A stretch of 64,000 nucleotides of DNA, from assembly GCA_023362775.1 (NCBI GenBank), contig JALMGJ010000006.1, forward strand, positions 11,302,501-11,366,500. The letters are read 5' to 3'. Both the position numbers and the translations under genes were made by a program. Each line of letters starts with the position of its first letter. Position 1 is the stretch's first letter. The notes under the pieces are model-generated. The model made no database searches. It had not been told where the DNA came from and worked only from the letters and a program-made list of their open reading frames with translations. This DNA comes from Charina bottae. Its lineage: Eukaryota; Chordata; Lepidosauria; Squamata; Charinaidae. Shown here piece after piece: positions 34,681 through 46,576 of the stretch.

Positions 34681-36264
34681 TACACTGCTCAAAAAAATAA
34701 AGGGAACACTGAAACAACACAATGTAAGTCCAAGTCAATCACACTTCTGTGAAATCAAACTGTCCACTTAGGTAGCAACACTGATTGACAATCAATTTCA
34801 CATGCTGTTGTGCACATGGAATAGACAACAGGCGGAAAGCATAGGCAGTTAGCAAGACATCCCCAATAAAGGAGTGGATCTGCAGGTGGTGACCACAGAC
34901 CACTTCTCAGTTCCTATGCTTTCTGGCTGATGGTTTGGTCACTTTTGAATGCTGGCGGTGCTTCCACTCTAGTGGTAGCATGAGACGGAGTCTACAACCC
35001 ACACAAGTGGCTCAGGTAGTGCAGCTCATCCAGGATGGCACATCAATGCAAGCTGTGGCAAGAAGGTTTGCTGTGTCTGTCAGCGTAGTGTCCAGAGCAT
35101 GGAGGCGCTACCAGGAGACAGGTCAGTACATCAGGAGACATGAAGGAGGCCGCAGGAGGGCAACAACCCAGCAGCAGGACCGCTACCTCCGCCTTTGTGC
35201 AAGGAGGGACAGGAGGAGCACTGCCAGAGCCCTGCAAAATGACCTCCAGTGGGCCACAAATGTGCGTGTGGCTGCTCAAACGGTCAGAAACAGACTCCAT
35301 GAGGGTGGTATGAGGGCCCGACGTCCACAGGTGGGGGTTGTGCTTACAGCCCAACACCGTGCAGGACGTTTGGCATTTGCCAGAGAACACCAAGATTGGC
35401 AACTTCGCCACTGGCGCCCTGTGCTCTTCACAGATGAAAGCAGGTTCACACTGAGCACATGTGACAGACGTGACAGGGTCTGGAGATGCTGTGGAGAACG
35501 TTCTGCTGCCTGCAACATCCTCCAGCATGACCGGTTTGGCAGTGGGTCAGTAATGGTGTGGGGTGGCATTTCTTTAGGGGGCCGCACAGCCCTCCATGTG
35601 CTCGCCAGAGGTAGCCTGACTGCTATTAGGTACTGAGATGAGATCCTCAGACCCCTTGTGAGACCATATGCTGGTGCGGTTGGCCCTGGGTTCCTCCTAA
35701 TGCAAGACAATGCTAGACCTCATGTGGCTGGAGTGTGCCAGCAGTTCCTGCAAGATGAAGGCATTGATGCTATGGACTGGCCCGCCCGTTCCCCAGACCT
35801 GAATCCAATTGAGCACATCTGGGACATCATGTCTCGCTCCATCCACCAACGCCACGTTGCACCACAGACTGTCCAGGAGTTGGGGGATGCTTTAGTCCAG
35901 GTGTGGGAGGAGATCCCTCAGGAGACCATCCACCACCTCATCAGGAGCATGCCCAGGCATTGTAGGGAGGTCATACAGGCACGTGGAGGCCACACACACT
36001 ACTGAGCCTCATTTTGACTTGTTTTAAGGACATTACATCAACGTTGGATCAGCCTGTAGTGTTCTTTTCCACTTTAATTTTTGAGTGTAACTCCACATCC
36101 AGACCTCCAGGGGTTGCTTACATTTGATTTCCATTGCTTTTTGTGTGATTTTGTTGTCAGCACATTCAACTATGTAATGAACAAAGTAATTAATACGAAT
36201 ATTTCATTCATTCAGATCTAGGATGTCTTATTTCAGTGTTCCCTTTATTTTTTTGAGCAGCTTA
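34681..36264 (+). mobile_element. Near-complete Tc1 transposon
   Basis: About 1.58 kb bounded by TA at 34681-34682 and 36263-36264. The left end CACTGCTCAAAAAAATAAAG matches the right end over roughly 28 bp in inverted orientation, except for the two outermost bases (right end ...GAGCAGCT instead of ...GAGCAGTG). Repeated TTTTTGAGTG and GTAGTGTTC-like motifs occur near 36055-36090 inside the right end. The transposase gene fills the middle. It inserted into an L2-like LINE. Tc1 elements with this type of end are widespread in fishes and amphibians, and Tc1s are known for horizontal spread. Confidence 0.95.
34980..36005 (+). pseudogene. Tc1 transposase with one in-frame stop
   Basis: The frame starts ATG-AGA-CGG and would give 341 residues, the normal Tc1 length. 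The N-terminal helix-turn-helix region shows [20 protein letters not shown] (about 24-43), and a basic [10 protein letters not shown] segment follows. The catalytic triad is present: D152 in LFTDESRF, D243 in MQDNARPH and E278 in LNPIEHIW, with 34 residues between the last two (DD34E). The only visible lesion is TGA at 35634-35636, codon 219, between RY and DEILRP. It looks like a CpG transition from an arginine CGA codon. No frameshift is seen. As written, the protein would end before the second and third catalytic residues and so be inactive. Confidence 0.95.
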
Positions 36265-36512
36265 TTTTAAGGTTTATAGGTTTTTAGTTTATCTCTTCTA
36301 GCCCCCACCCAAGGTGCTTCCTGTCCCCCACCCCACTTCAAGTTGTCTATTTTTTTTCCAGGCAACTATGCCCACAAAGCCTATGATTTTTATTTTCTGA
36401 GAATGCCTCTCAGGCCAATATGTGGGGAAAAAGATGTTGCTGATGTTTTGCCGCATCTAAAATTTCAATTTCCTTATTTCAAATTAAAACCGTCTATACA
36501 ACAACTTAAACT
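36265..36512. other. L2 3' UTR remainder then unassigned sequence
   Basis: The first 50-60 bases (TTTTAAGGTTTATAGG) plausibly continue the L2 3' UTR interrupted by Tc1. The rest has no recognised content. Confidence 0.4.
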
Positions 36513-36520
36513 ACTTAGAG

Positions 36521-36783
36521 CAGAGCTTTCCAAACTGTGTGTCGGGACACATTAGTGTGTCGGCTGCAGTGTCTGGGTGTGTCGCGGCTGCTGCTGCCTC
36601 CAAACCTGCCCTGCCAGGATTCCATGCGGGTCCTAGTGCCTGCCTTGTGCCTGGCTGCCTCCAAACCTGCTGTGATTCCGCGCAGGTCCTAGTGCCTGCC
36701 TTGTGCCCTGCTGTAAGAGTGTGCCACAAAATGATGCATGTCTAAAAAGTGTGTCACCAACATGAAAAGTTTGGAAAGCTCTG
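36521..36783. mobile_element. hAT-type MITE, CTGCC-rich subfamily (copy 2)
   Basis: Same ends and interior as 28010-28297 but about 25 bp shorter near the right side. The 8-bp duplication ACTTAGAG flanks it at 36513-36520 and 36784-36791. Confidence 0.95.
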
Positions 36784-36791
36784 ACTTAGAG

Positions 36792-38960
36792 GATGCCAGA
36801 GGAGGTCTCTGCCCCATTGGTGCTCACATCAAACAGCTTATTATTATTACTGTAAAGGGGAAAATAATAATATTGCCGTTTTGTAAGTAGTATATGATTC
36901 TATGTGGAGACTCTCTTTTTATATTTATTGCTTTAAAAAAGAGGAAAATAGCATGTTTTACCTTAAAGGACAAGAACTTCTATTTCTTCTTCAATGCAAT
37001 ATACAACTTATACTCAGTCAAAAGAGATAAAAACAGATTTCCTCTGAAAAATTCTGTTTGAAATTGTCTACAATGATGCTTGATTCTGAATAATTTCCAG
37101 GTACAATGAAACATTTACTAAACATTCATCATGTTTCTGAGATATGTATTTGACATCTGACAATATTTAATTTCAGTATTTGAAAAGGAGATTCATGTTT
37201 GATCCTATTTGGCACCTGGTCTGAAATTGCACTTAATAATTGACAAACATGGTAACTAACATGTAACAGTGTTTCTGGTGTGGTTTTAAAGAATATTAGG
37301 TAGTATCTACCTGAAATCATACCTTTTCTGCCTTGAGCAGAAGAAGGGGAATATACATATACTTAAAAAATATCCCATTCCCCATTTTTCTGGAAGGAAT
37401 CCACCAATATTTGATAGCTCACATGTAATAATTTTATTATTTAATGTTTATATTACTTCAGATTTAATGCCTGATGAAACAATTAAGATATTACAAACAA
37501 ATCCCAGGCATCTAAAATTCAATACGTTGGAAGTAAATTTTAATAATTAAGATGCAAGCTTTAATTTGGAATTCACAAGGTTACCTTAGACACCTGGAGA
37601 ATTTGGACATTTTTGCATATTTCAAATATGCATCTAAAAGAACGCCAACTCTTCCATGCACAGCCTCGTGGTCAAGCCATGTAGTCACCGGCAAGAGCAG
37701 AAAGAAGGGTACAAGAGCTTTGGAATATGAAGAGAAGGCAACTGGCAACTGCGGTATTGGTTTAATGCCAGAAGTGAGCAAATGATTCCAGCTCATAACA
37801 TACAGTATTTCCAGGCTGGTCCTTGGTTGTTCAAAAAATATCAGTTTCTAGTAACTACCAGCATTTAAACAACTGTCATAAGAGAAAGGTCTTATGCATA
37901 CAGTCATGGCTGTAACCCTAGGAAACAGTCCAGAAGGACCATACCATGTCAAAAACAATAGATTTCTATCAGCACAAATTTGGAAGCAGCAGGACACGGC
38001 TATTGTTGATGAGTTGAAGAAGCCAAGCTTGATCAGTAACTTTTCCAGTGCATAGGGCTTCTGCCTGGCTGGTTCTGAATTAAAACTGCAAACTCATTCC
38101 TTTCTTTCAGTGCAGCTTGATATCAGGACTTTCCTCCACTTCTTTCCAACTACTGTTCTCTTGCTGGGATGACTTCTTTTTATTTATTTTTTAAATTCAT
38201 TACTGAATTTACCCCTCCACCCTTCTGTCTAGGTAAATAATCAGAGACTTACAAGACTGAAAGTAATGCTAATGGGGAAACATCACCGTAGAATCAATAC
38301 CATTAAAATCAAAGTAAAAAAACTAAAATCAAAACCAATAAAATAGCATTCAAATAATTAACAAGTCAAAGCCTGGGGACAGAGATTTGGTTTTGTGATT
38401 TATTTTTTTTATTTTATTTCATTTCATTTATTTTGTGATTTATCTAAATATTGGGAGAATAGAGGCTGAACATACCTCCCAAGGAGTGCAATGAATAGGA
38501 GTCACCAGAAGTTAGCCAAGATACCAGCTGTGGGGCATTTTCAGAATCATCTGTCTGCTGATCAAAACAGCTAAGTAAGTTCATAATTTATTAATGTTTC
38601 CACTATAATGGAATTCTTCTACTAATTTTCAAGGCACGGTTACCTTCATTCTTTTTATTATGATGATTGCTATTTACACATAATCTCCCAGTTAATTCAG
38701 AGTGGATTTGGTACTTTTGACTATCGGATCCTTCCCAAAGACCTAAAGAATTAAGGATACCATTATAATATATGCTCTGTTCCAAGTAATGCAACATTTT
38801 GTAATGGATGAGTTGAGGTTTTATCCATTCCTATTATGTGTTTTCCAGACTTTTTGGTATGCCACCAAGGACACCAAACACGATTGGCATAACTACTACT
38901 TTCTTTTTCCACATTTGCTCAACCTTGTGAAGGTTATTTACATCATCATCATCATCATCA

Positions 38961-39004
<44 letters not shown>

Positions 39005-39173
39005 TCTTCAAGGATAAGAGGAAACATTTGGTTCTGGCAGGCACTGAACCTTATTTTAACTCAATATAAAAAGTTATGGTGTATTTTTGAAATATTGCAA
39101 ACAATTGGGAAGAATTACTTTCATCCCTAATATATTTGTCTAGTGCAGGGGTACTCCATCTTGTTTAGCGAAC
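36792..39173. other. No gene recognised
   Basis: About 2.4 kb of AT-rich sequence with a long trinucleotide tract at its 3' side and no recognised coding or repeat family. Confidence 0.4.
38941..39002. repeat. (ATC)n-(ATT)n compound microsatellite
   Basis: About eight ATC units run directly into about thirteen ATT units. A C-to-T change spreading through an ATC array would give this structure. Confidence 0.92.
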
Positions 39174-39175
39174 TA

Positions 39176-39582
39176 CAGGTAGTCCTCACTTAACAACCAT
39201 TCGTCTAGTGGCGGTTTGGACTAACAACGGTGTTGAAAAAAATGACTTATGACTGGACCTCACACATATGACCATCGCAGCATCCCCACAATCACGTGAT
39301 CACAATTTGGGCACTTGGCAACTGGTTAGCATTTATGACCGTTGCGTCCTGTGGTCACATGATTGCCATTTTCAACCTTCCTGGCTGGCTTCTGGCAAGC
39401 AAAACCAGTGGGGAACCGTGTGATTTGCTTAACGACCATGTGGTTTGCTTAATGCACACTGTGATTCACTTAACAACCACCACAACAAAGGTCATGAAAT
39501 TGGGTTGGATTTGCTTAATGACCGCTTCGCTTAGCAGCTGAAATTCCAGTCCCAATTGTGGTTGTTAAACGAGGACTACCTG
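39176..39582 (+). mobile_element. TA-flanked MITE (copy 3)
   Basis: Starts CAGGTAGTCCTCACTTAACA and ends GTTAAACGAGGACTACCTG, with TA at 39174-39175 and 39583-39584. At 407 bp it is one base from copy 2 in length and nearly collinear with it. Confidence 0.94.
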
Positions 39583-39584
39583 TA

Positions 39585-40094
39585 GACATTCTGAAGACAT
39601 ATTGTAGGCATTCTCATAAAATGGCTAACTGAATGGGTGGGGCTAGTCATAAAACACCCAAATGCCTTGGGGGAACTGGCAGGGCTCAAAAGCATTTTTG
39701 GAAATAGAGTTTATCCTTGAAGTTTGCTTTGTAGCATAATAGTTTCCTACTTCTTTATTAAAAGAATGTTCTAAAAATAAAATAAATTCATAAAATCAAG
39801 TAGGCCTGGTAATTTTTGTGGGGTATAATGGCTCATGTGGATGGGATATGGGAGATTCATTTTCAAGCTTATTCATTCTCATGGTTCCAAAATATCGTAA
39901 AGCTTCCTTTCCTCTCTCTCTCTCTCCATCTTTACCCACAAATCCCATTCTTTTATTTATGCTACCAATATATAATGAATATTCTAAAGAGATAAGCATC
40001 ACTCAATTCTAACCTACTTAGAGTAGGAACATCTGATATGAAGATCACAGGAAAAAATGCTTGTGGTTCCCCATTTTCATGAGATTGGGGGCCA
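39585..40094. other. No gene recognised
   Basis: About 500 bp with a TCTC run near 39912-39926. No gene or family assigned. Confidence 0.4.
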
Positions 40095-40240
40095 AGATGC
40101 TTCTCTGTCATGGCCCTGGTGTTTTACAACAGCCTCCCCCTAGAAATTAGATTAGTCAGACCTGGTTGACTTTCTGGAAACAAGTTAAAATGGAGCTTTT
40201 TAAATATAACTCAAATGAGAATAATTTAACTTTAATTGAC
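40095..40240 (+). pseudogene. L2-like LINE C-terminal fragment
   Basis: Read with small frameshifts it gives FSVMALVLYNSLPLEIRL and a K-x-ELFKY-type ending. This matches the AFSxxAPxLWNSLPxEIR to KTxLF segment of L2 ORF2. It is a short, diverged piece without a recognisable 3' tail. Confidence 0.6.
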
Positions 40241-40906
40241 GTTGTGGAAGGAAAGCCTTCCAGTGGCCAGCATGAACTCTTCCTTCCCTTTGTTTTCTCC
40301 CCTGGGACTTTAAGGCAGCCTGAAGAACATTGCACCACTCCTGGTTTCAATTATGAAAGGAAAACACCGAGAGCACCAGATTGTGGGTGTGTCGGTGTGC
40401 TTGGAGGAAGATTTGTGTTGTGCGGGAGAGCAGAAAAGAAGCAGGTTCAGCTGAGGCAGCGGAGCAGCCATTGGCTCAACAGGCAGCTGATGGTAAAGGA
40501 GGAGCCCAGCCCAGCAGCTTCACCACTCCAGCAGCAACGCTGAGGAGTGCCAGCCAGCAGCTGGTGAAGCCCCTTCCTTTCCTCACCCCAGCACAGGCTG
40601 AGAAACAGTCAAGGTCATGCTTCAGCAGCCACCTAGAAGAGCAGCTGACAGCCACTGAAGCCAATTTGAAGGTGGAAAAAGGGTGGCTAGAGACTTTGGT
40701 CTACGCTCAAGCAACAAAGAAGAACAGACTGCTTAGGACTAAGATATAGACATAGATGATAGCACCGGCTTAGTAATAAGTGGTAAGGTAGAAAATAAGT
40801 TCGTTAATTTTTTATAATAAAAGCCTCCCTGGAAACCTAACTGAAAATCTAGTTAAATAAATCCCATCTATTCTACAGTTTCTTTCACATACTCCAGTAT
40901 TAATTA
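40241..40906 (+). other. Unidentified GC-richer segment with two overlapping open frames
   Basis: Frames of about 125 codons (40166-40543) and 122 codons (40381-40749) overlap in different phases across a locally GC-rich region. The second is rich in Ala, Gln and Ser. An AATAAA-like signal (ATAATAAAAGCC) follows at 40817. I recognise no domain. It may be a transposon or processed-transcript remnant. No function is proposed. Confidence 0.3.
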
Positions 40907-41255
40907 CAGATAGTCCTTACTTAGTGACCACACCTGGGATTGTAAGCAATGTGGTCACTAAGCAAAACATCACATGACTGTAACAAACTTATGTCACTTC
41001 CCATTTGGTGGTTAAGCAAGTCACTGCGGGTTGTTAAGCGAGACATCACATGACCGTGACTTCTGATTTTACTGCCAACTTCTCCATTGAGACTGCGTGT
41101 TGGAAGCCGGCTGTGAAGCGTGCAAATGGCAATCACATGACTGCAGGACACTGCAACGGTCATAAGTGCAAAGACTGTCATAGAGTTACTTTTTCAGTGC
41201 TGTTGTAACTTCAAATGGTTGCTAAACAGGGCAGTCATTAAGCGAGGTCTACCTG
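40907..41255 (-). mobile_element. TA-flanked MITE (copy 4)
   Basis: Ends CAGATAGTCCTTACTTAGTG and AAGCGAGGTCTACCTG, with TA at 40905-40906 and 41256-41257. Interior words (CACTGCAACGGTCATAAGTG, ATCACATGACTGCAGG) run in the opposite orientation to copies 1-3. At 349 bp it is shorter and the most diverged. Confidence 0.88.
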
Positions 41256-41257
41256 TA

Positions 41258-42099
41258 GTCTGACAACAGCTCTCCTGGTTGTAAGAGTATTCCCACCCCC
41301 CATTACTTGCAACCTGATCCTTTTAACTTAAGATGCCTTGGATTTTAACTAGGGATTTTTTGCAAGAAAAACATGCCTTAACCCTGAACTATGGAGTCCA
41401 CTTTTTTTAATGTGTTCATCCAACATTTTGACACTTGTATTACACCTTAACCTTTTTCAGAAATTACTGTGTACAATGAAACATATGAAAACAGCCCTGT
41501 GGCAGTGTTGGAATTGTGGATGACATTCACACAATACTCTTACTCATGGTTAAGGTTAATTGTACTTAGATTTCCTCAAGTCAATTTAGGCTTCTATCAT
41601 ATGTTAAAATAATCAATTAACCAGAGATTAGATTTGGACAATACAGTAGATTAAAACACGTTTGGCTGTTCTGTGGTACATGTGTTGTGAGCACCATCAC
41701 AGAGTTCGAAGGAACCTTTCAGGCCATCAAGTCCAACTTCCTGAGCAGTGCTAGAATCCAAATTCAACTATTCACAACAAATGAAATATCTCTTGCAGAC
41801 ATCCATAATTTCCCTTGGATACTGTCAAATTGCTCATATTATTAAAAGCTACTCCCAAAATTTCTGGTGTTTCCCAAGACACAGAAAAGAGTCTTCCCCA
41901 CTCTCTGTCATGCACACATACTGCTGATTGAAATAGATCTTGTGACTGGTGTATATAGATTACAGGGAGGGAACTTATAGTCATGACATAACCCTCTTCA
42001 TGTATGTTCATCATACATGTAATGGGACATCTCCCATTGTACCAACCACAAAGTCACCCAAAGTGAACATCTGGTGGGAAGAACATGCTATGATTCTGT
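41258..42099. other. No gene recognised
   Basis: About 840 bp with no assignable content. 41690-41760 (CACAGAGTTCGAAGGAACCT) has a repeat-like look but was not identified. Confidence 0.4.
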
Positions 42100-42550
42100 A
42101 TGGATGAGATTACCTAAGGAACCGCCTCATCCCCAGAACGTCGACCCGCCCCACCCGGTTATGCAGAGAGGGCTTGCTACGGATCCTGTCTATAAAAGAA
42201 TTCCATCTGGCGGGGTCCAGGAGGCGGGCCTTCTCGGCAGTGGCACCCGCCCTTTGGAACATTCTCCCCCTGGAGGTGAGGCAGGCCCCCACACTCCTGA
42301 CCTTCTGAAAGCAATTGAAGACCTGGCTCTGCCACCTCGCCTGGGATGGGAGGGGTAATAGCTCCTCTTGGGGGTGGCTGGCACCATAGAGTTCCTTTAA
42401 ACAACAACATTGCCTCTTGGATATTATATATTTATATCTAATTTATTTAGAATGATGTATTGTATTTTATATGTTTTTAATTAATCAATTTTGTTGTAAA
42501 CCGCCCAGAGTCCCCTTGTGGGGGGAGATGGGCGGTGATATAAATTGAAC

Positions 42551-42600
<50 letters not shown>
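42100..42600 (+). pseudogene. L2-like LINE C-terminus and 3' UTR (copy c)
   Basis: Starts at a YLRNRLIP-like word and continues through TSTRPTRLCREGLLRI and a LWNILPLEVRQAPT-like block. The full 3' UTR ends GTAAACCGCCCAGAGTCCCC, GGGAGATGGGCGG and TATAAATTGAAC, followed by an (AAT)16 tail. It gives the clearest view of this family's 3' terminus, which recurs at 14905, 20340, 49595 and, antisense, 56548 and 57600. Heavily 5'-truncated. Confidence 0.85.
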
Positions 42601-42601
<1 letters not shown>

Positions 42602-43821
42602 ATACATCCCAGATCAATCTTTTCAGTGTTAATCCGTTCTGTCTTGAATTTTTTTTAATAAAACCAAAATCATTTATGATACTCACTTTTTCTAATGAAT
42701 ATATGAAACATTGGTATGAACAACTTATTCCTGTCAGACCATGATGCATGGTTTTTTACAGGGGGGGTCAATGGAGAGAGTGGGCGGGGGGAGTTGTCAC
42801 AAGGAGTCTGACTTTGGGGGCAAGAAAATAAACTCCTAAGTGTAACAATTGATTGTACTTTTCCCCTCCAAAACACTGGCTATTTTGAGACACAGATGTT
42901 CCTCCCATTTAACAATAACACCCACAAATGTTTACAGCTGTCAGTTGCAATGGGATTGAATGGTTGCCAAATTGCAGCAAATCCTTTGCAGGGGAAGCTG
43001 TTTTAAACCCTAGAAATTTAGTTGCATGCTGGTGTCAGCTTCCTGTATGCACTAAACTCCACAGCTTCAGACAGAGCAATAATTTCGGCTCCCATTAACA
43101 ATCGGAGAACTAACAACTTCCAAACTCAAGCTCTGATTTTTATGCAATGAGCTATTTTTTTCTACCCACCAATGTCAGTCCTCAAAGTATTTGTATATTC
43201 ACAGACAAGAATCCATTAATACTTATTGCAAATGTGATTAGCAAAAGCAGTTTTGACTACACCCCCTTCTCCCCTCTGTCCCCCCCCCCACATACACCAC
43301 AGGATTTTTATATTGTTATTTTGAAAACCATGCCTTTTCTTCCTTAAATGGGATCTCTTTGTAAAAAAGAAAACATGCATTTAAATATTGTAAAATTAAT
43401 TCTGAAGGAACCCCTCTACATGCAAATGGGAGACATTCATGCTCTGAATGTTTAAACTTTCTGTGTTGTTTAATGTATGTATAATCACCAACATCTAACA
43501 ACAAACACAAGTTCTATCCTGAACACTTGTTTTGTATTGCACAACACTGCTTAACATTTAGGCACGTTTTAAAGGTGTCGATATGCTTATTTTAGGGAAA
43601 CAGAGCAGAGTGACATATTTTAATGCATATTTTACAAATGTGTACATCTCTACATATGTCTTGAGGACAACATTTGCGTATACATTTACAAGCATCTATT
43701 TTGGAGAATTAAATATTATAGACAGCAAAATACCAACTCAAAACCATCAATATTTAAGCAAAAGATTTTAATCTAGTCTCAATCTGGTGTGTTGGTAGAG
43801 AGATAGGCTTCTAACATGACT
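42601..43821. other. No gene recognised
   Basis: About 1.2 kb. 42900-43150 is free of obvious repeats and could be conserved noncoding DNA, which cannot be tested here. A C-run lies at 43280-43289. Confidence 0.4.
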
Positions 43822-43838
43822 GAAAAATCTAAGGTGGT

Positions 43839-45831
43839 GGACTTCCGGTGGGGACAATGGCGGCTTGAGCTGGTTTTTTCCGCTGTCTGCGGACTGACCT
43901 GTCAGAGTGGCTTTTTTTCTTGGGCTCAGGCAGGCTTCCTGGGAGCCCAGAAACATTCTCCGGAATAAGGAGAACCCCAGGAATCACCCCATGTGTACTC
44001 CAGATGGCTGGTCACAGCCAGAAGACTGCAAAACAGCGTTTTGTGATCGACTGGTAAGCGATCAGCTGGGAGGCGGGGCCGTCATCTTCTTCCCAAGCCG
44101 CTCTGAAGGCAAAACAGACCTTAAACCTGCCCACCCCATTTCTACAGCACTAAGTTATTTTTGTTTGAATTATACCAAACAGAGGCTTTCTACAACAAAG
44201 AAATGAGAAATCTCTTTGTGTCTCTCATTATTTTTGAAAATTATTAACTTGGTAATTTGGCTTTTTATATATAATTTGTTAAATTGAGATTTAAAGAATT
44301 TTGGGTTTTTTATTGCTTTTTTTTTAATTAAAGTGATTTTTGAGGAATATAAAACTTTCTCTTCTTTGTTGAACCTGCAGATTGGAGTTCTGATCTATTT
44401 GCTTTCGCTTTCCCATGGGAATGCTGTTTGTTATTACTTTTTATTTTCCTGATTGGCCACACCGGAGATAAAAGGGCTGGAGAGAGTGTTCAGTTACAGC
44501 GTTAATGACTTTACCTTCCTGAGGCACTAGAGGGTGCCATAATCTATCTTAATGTTAAGAAATATTGAGGAAAATTAATTTGATATTTAAAGATCTCTAC
44601 AATGCTGTTATTCAAGTCTTGGAGCATTTCTCAGAGTTCGTGGACTCCAAATTGTCACAAGAATCGAGAGAAACTGATCAGGCTGAAAACTACCTTAAGA
44701 GTAAAGTGGTTTCTCCAAAGAAAAATATGAGAATTGGTGACTTATGTTTAAATAGTCAAAGGAAAATTGAGTTGTCAAAAGTTGAAGAATAAGAAAACAG
44801 TGTTGCTACCACACCATGATCAAGAAAGAGAATTAAGCTCTGGAGGCTGGAAGATTTGGGACAAATATTTGGGCTTTTTAAAGTAGGTTGTAGAATTTGA
44901 AATTGACAAGAAGAAAGCTCTATACATAATACTGAGACATGTAAATGCCTTGGTTTACTTCGAAGTGGGATAATTGTCTAAATGTGTTTATCAGGATGGT
45001 TTCTTAAAGGTTTGGATAAATGGTTATGCTGTTTTGAAAATTCCTACATTTTTGGTAAATGCCTAGGTTATTGTTTAAATGGGGTTAATTTGATGGTTTT
45101 TAAGGGTTTAGATCAGGGCTTTCCAAAGTTTTCCCACGGCGACACACCAACCGCCGTTGGTGTGTCGCCGCGGGAAAACCCGGAAGTGCCGCCATTGCGG
45201 CAGCGCGCAAAAACCCGGAAGCGCTGCTGCCACTTTCGGGTTTTTGCGCGCCGCCGTTGGTGCGTCGCCGCGGGAAAACCCAGAAGCGCTGATGATGATC
45301 AGCGCTTCTGGGTTGTGTGGCAACACACCAGACTGTGTGTGGAGACACACTTTTGTGTCACGACACACAGTTTGGAAAGCTCTGGTTTAGATAAATGTTT
45401 ATGCTGTTTGGACAATTTTTATATTTTTGGTTAATGTCAGTTTAGTTGGCAGATAGGAGCAAATTATAGTGTAGGGTACATAGGGTAGTGTTTGTTACTA
45501 TATTAGGTTCCAAATTATGTTTGAAGGGTTTTATATGTTTTTCTTTAATTGGGAGGGTAATTTTGTTTTAGAAGGGAATGTAATAATGAGAATTTAAATG
45601 CTTTATAGAAATAATGTTTACTATAATATGAATTGGAGTAAGAGATTGATATTGATTTATGTATATCTTTGTTATAGAAAGTCGGAAGTCACTTTGTAGT
45701 AGTTTGTTTTGTGTTTTTTTATACCTTTTTAGTTCTGTTTCTTATTCTTTGTAGGCTTCTTTGTTTCAATCTTTTTAGTTTTTATGTATATTTTGAAAAT
45801 GCTTTAATAAAGTTTTCTAAAAAAAGGAAAA
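43839..45831 (+). mobile_element. L1-type insertion, 5' end to 3' end, internally deleted
   Basis: Flanked by the perfect 17-bp duplication GAAAAATCTAAGGTGGT (43822-43838 and 45832-45848). The left end GGACTTCCGGTGGGGACAAT followed by GGCGGC is like a mammalian or squamate L1 promoter start, and a CpG-rich 5' region runs to about 44120. A 75-codon frame at 44565-44792, rich in charged residues, may be an ORF1 remnant. No reverse transcriptase is present. The 3' UTR contains CGGAAGTCACTTTG and ends GCTTTAATAAAGTTTTC with an A-rich tail, matching 23131-23295. Excluding a later hAT MITE it is about 1.7 kb, compared with 6-7 kb for a complete L1, so it probably spread as a non-autonomous derivative or was deleted during insertion. 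Confidence 0.88.
45114..45384. mobile_element. hAT-type MITE, GC-rich subfamily (copy 2), inside L1
   Basis: Ends CAGGGCTTTCCAAAGTT and AGTTTGGAAAGCTCTG. It is flanked by GTTTAGAT at 45106-45113 and 45385-45392. Very close to 21847-22116 in length (271 against 270 bp) and sequence. It inserted after the L1. Confidence 0.95.
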
Positions 45832-46125
45832 GAAAAATCTAAGGTGGTAATCCTAAACCCAGTGATCTTAAAGGAACGCATTTTTGAGCAGACATATTTA
45901 ATAATACAAAGTACTAATGGCTGTAACTGTATGGCTCTAACACACGGAGTAAGTGTCATTAAATTCAAAGAGATTTATGTCTAAGTATGTTTAGGATTTC
46001 ACCAGAACTGCACCAATTTTAGGAAGTTTGACAGTGTTTTATCATTTGTAAGTATGCACTTCCATTTTTTGGGAATTTCACTTAGCAGAATATTGAGACA
46101 ACTAAACTGTTACCGTATCCGTTAA

Positions 46126-46126
<1 letters not shown>

Positions 46127-46171
<45 letters not shown>

Positions 46172-46255
46172 TTAATCCTGCCTTTATTATTTTTATAAAT
46201 AACTCAAGGCGGTGAACATACCTAATACTCCTTCGTCCTCCTATTTTCCCATTAA
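46127..46255 (-). mobile_element. tRNA-derived squamate SINE, 3' end only
   Basis: The reverse complement reads GGAAAATAGGAGGACGAAGG, GTATTAGGTATGTTCACCGC and TTGAGTTATTTATAAAAATA, then an AAT-rich tail of about 14 units. This matches the ends of the SINEs at 28662 and 60315. 5'-truncated. Confidence 0.88.
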
Positions 46256-46540
46256 CTGTTGCCTTATCCATGGACATTAACTCAGCTGGCTTTAAGTCAG
46301 TCCAATATTTCTTTCAACTTCCTGACATGTCCTGCAGTTTGGGCCGAAGTGATTTCATAGAGACTATACATAAAGTAATCAGAAAATGTTGCATTATTGG
46401 TATCAGCTTCATCATCAATGGAAAGTTGCTACAAAAATAAAAAGAAGAAAATTCCCCCGGTTTTCCTTCCTTGTCAGAGGTATGGTTATATACTGATAAG
46501 ATACTCCTTTCACTTACACCTAAGTAGACATTACTTCAAA

Positions 46541-46576
<36 letters not shown>

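Noticed and set aside
35043..35710. Two antisense frames of 144-161 codons
   Set aside because: They are shadows of the Tc1 transposase gene, whose plus-strand frame carries all the catalytic motifs.
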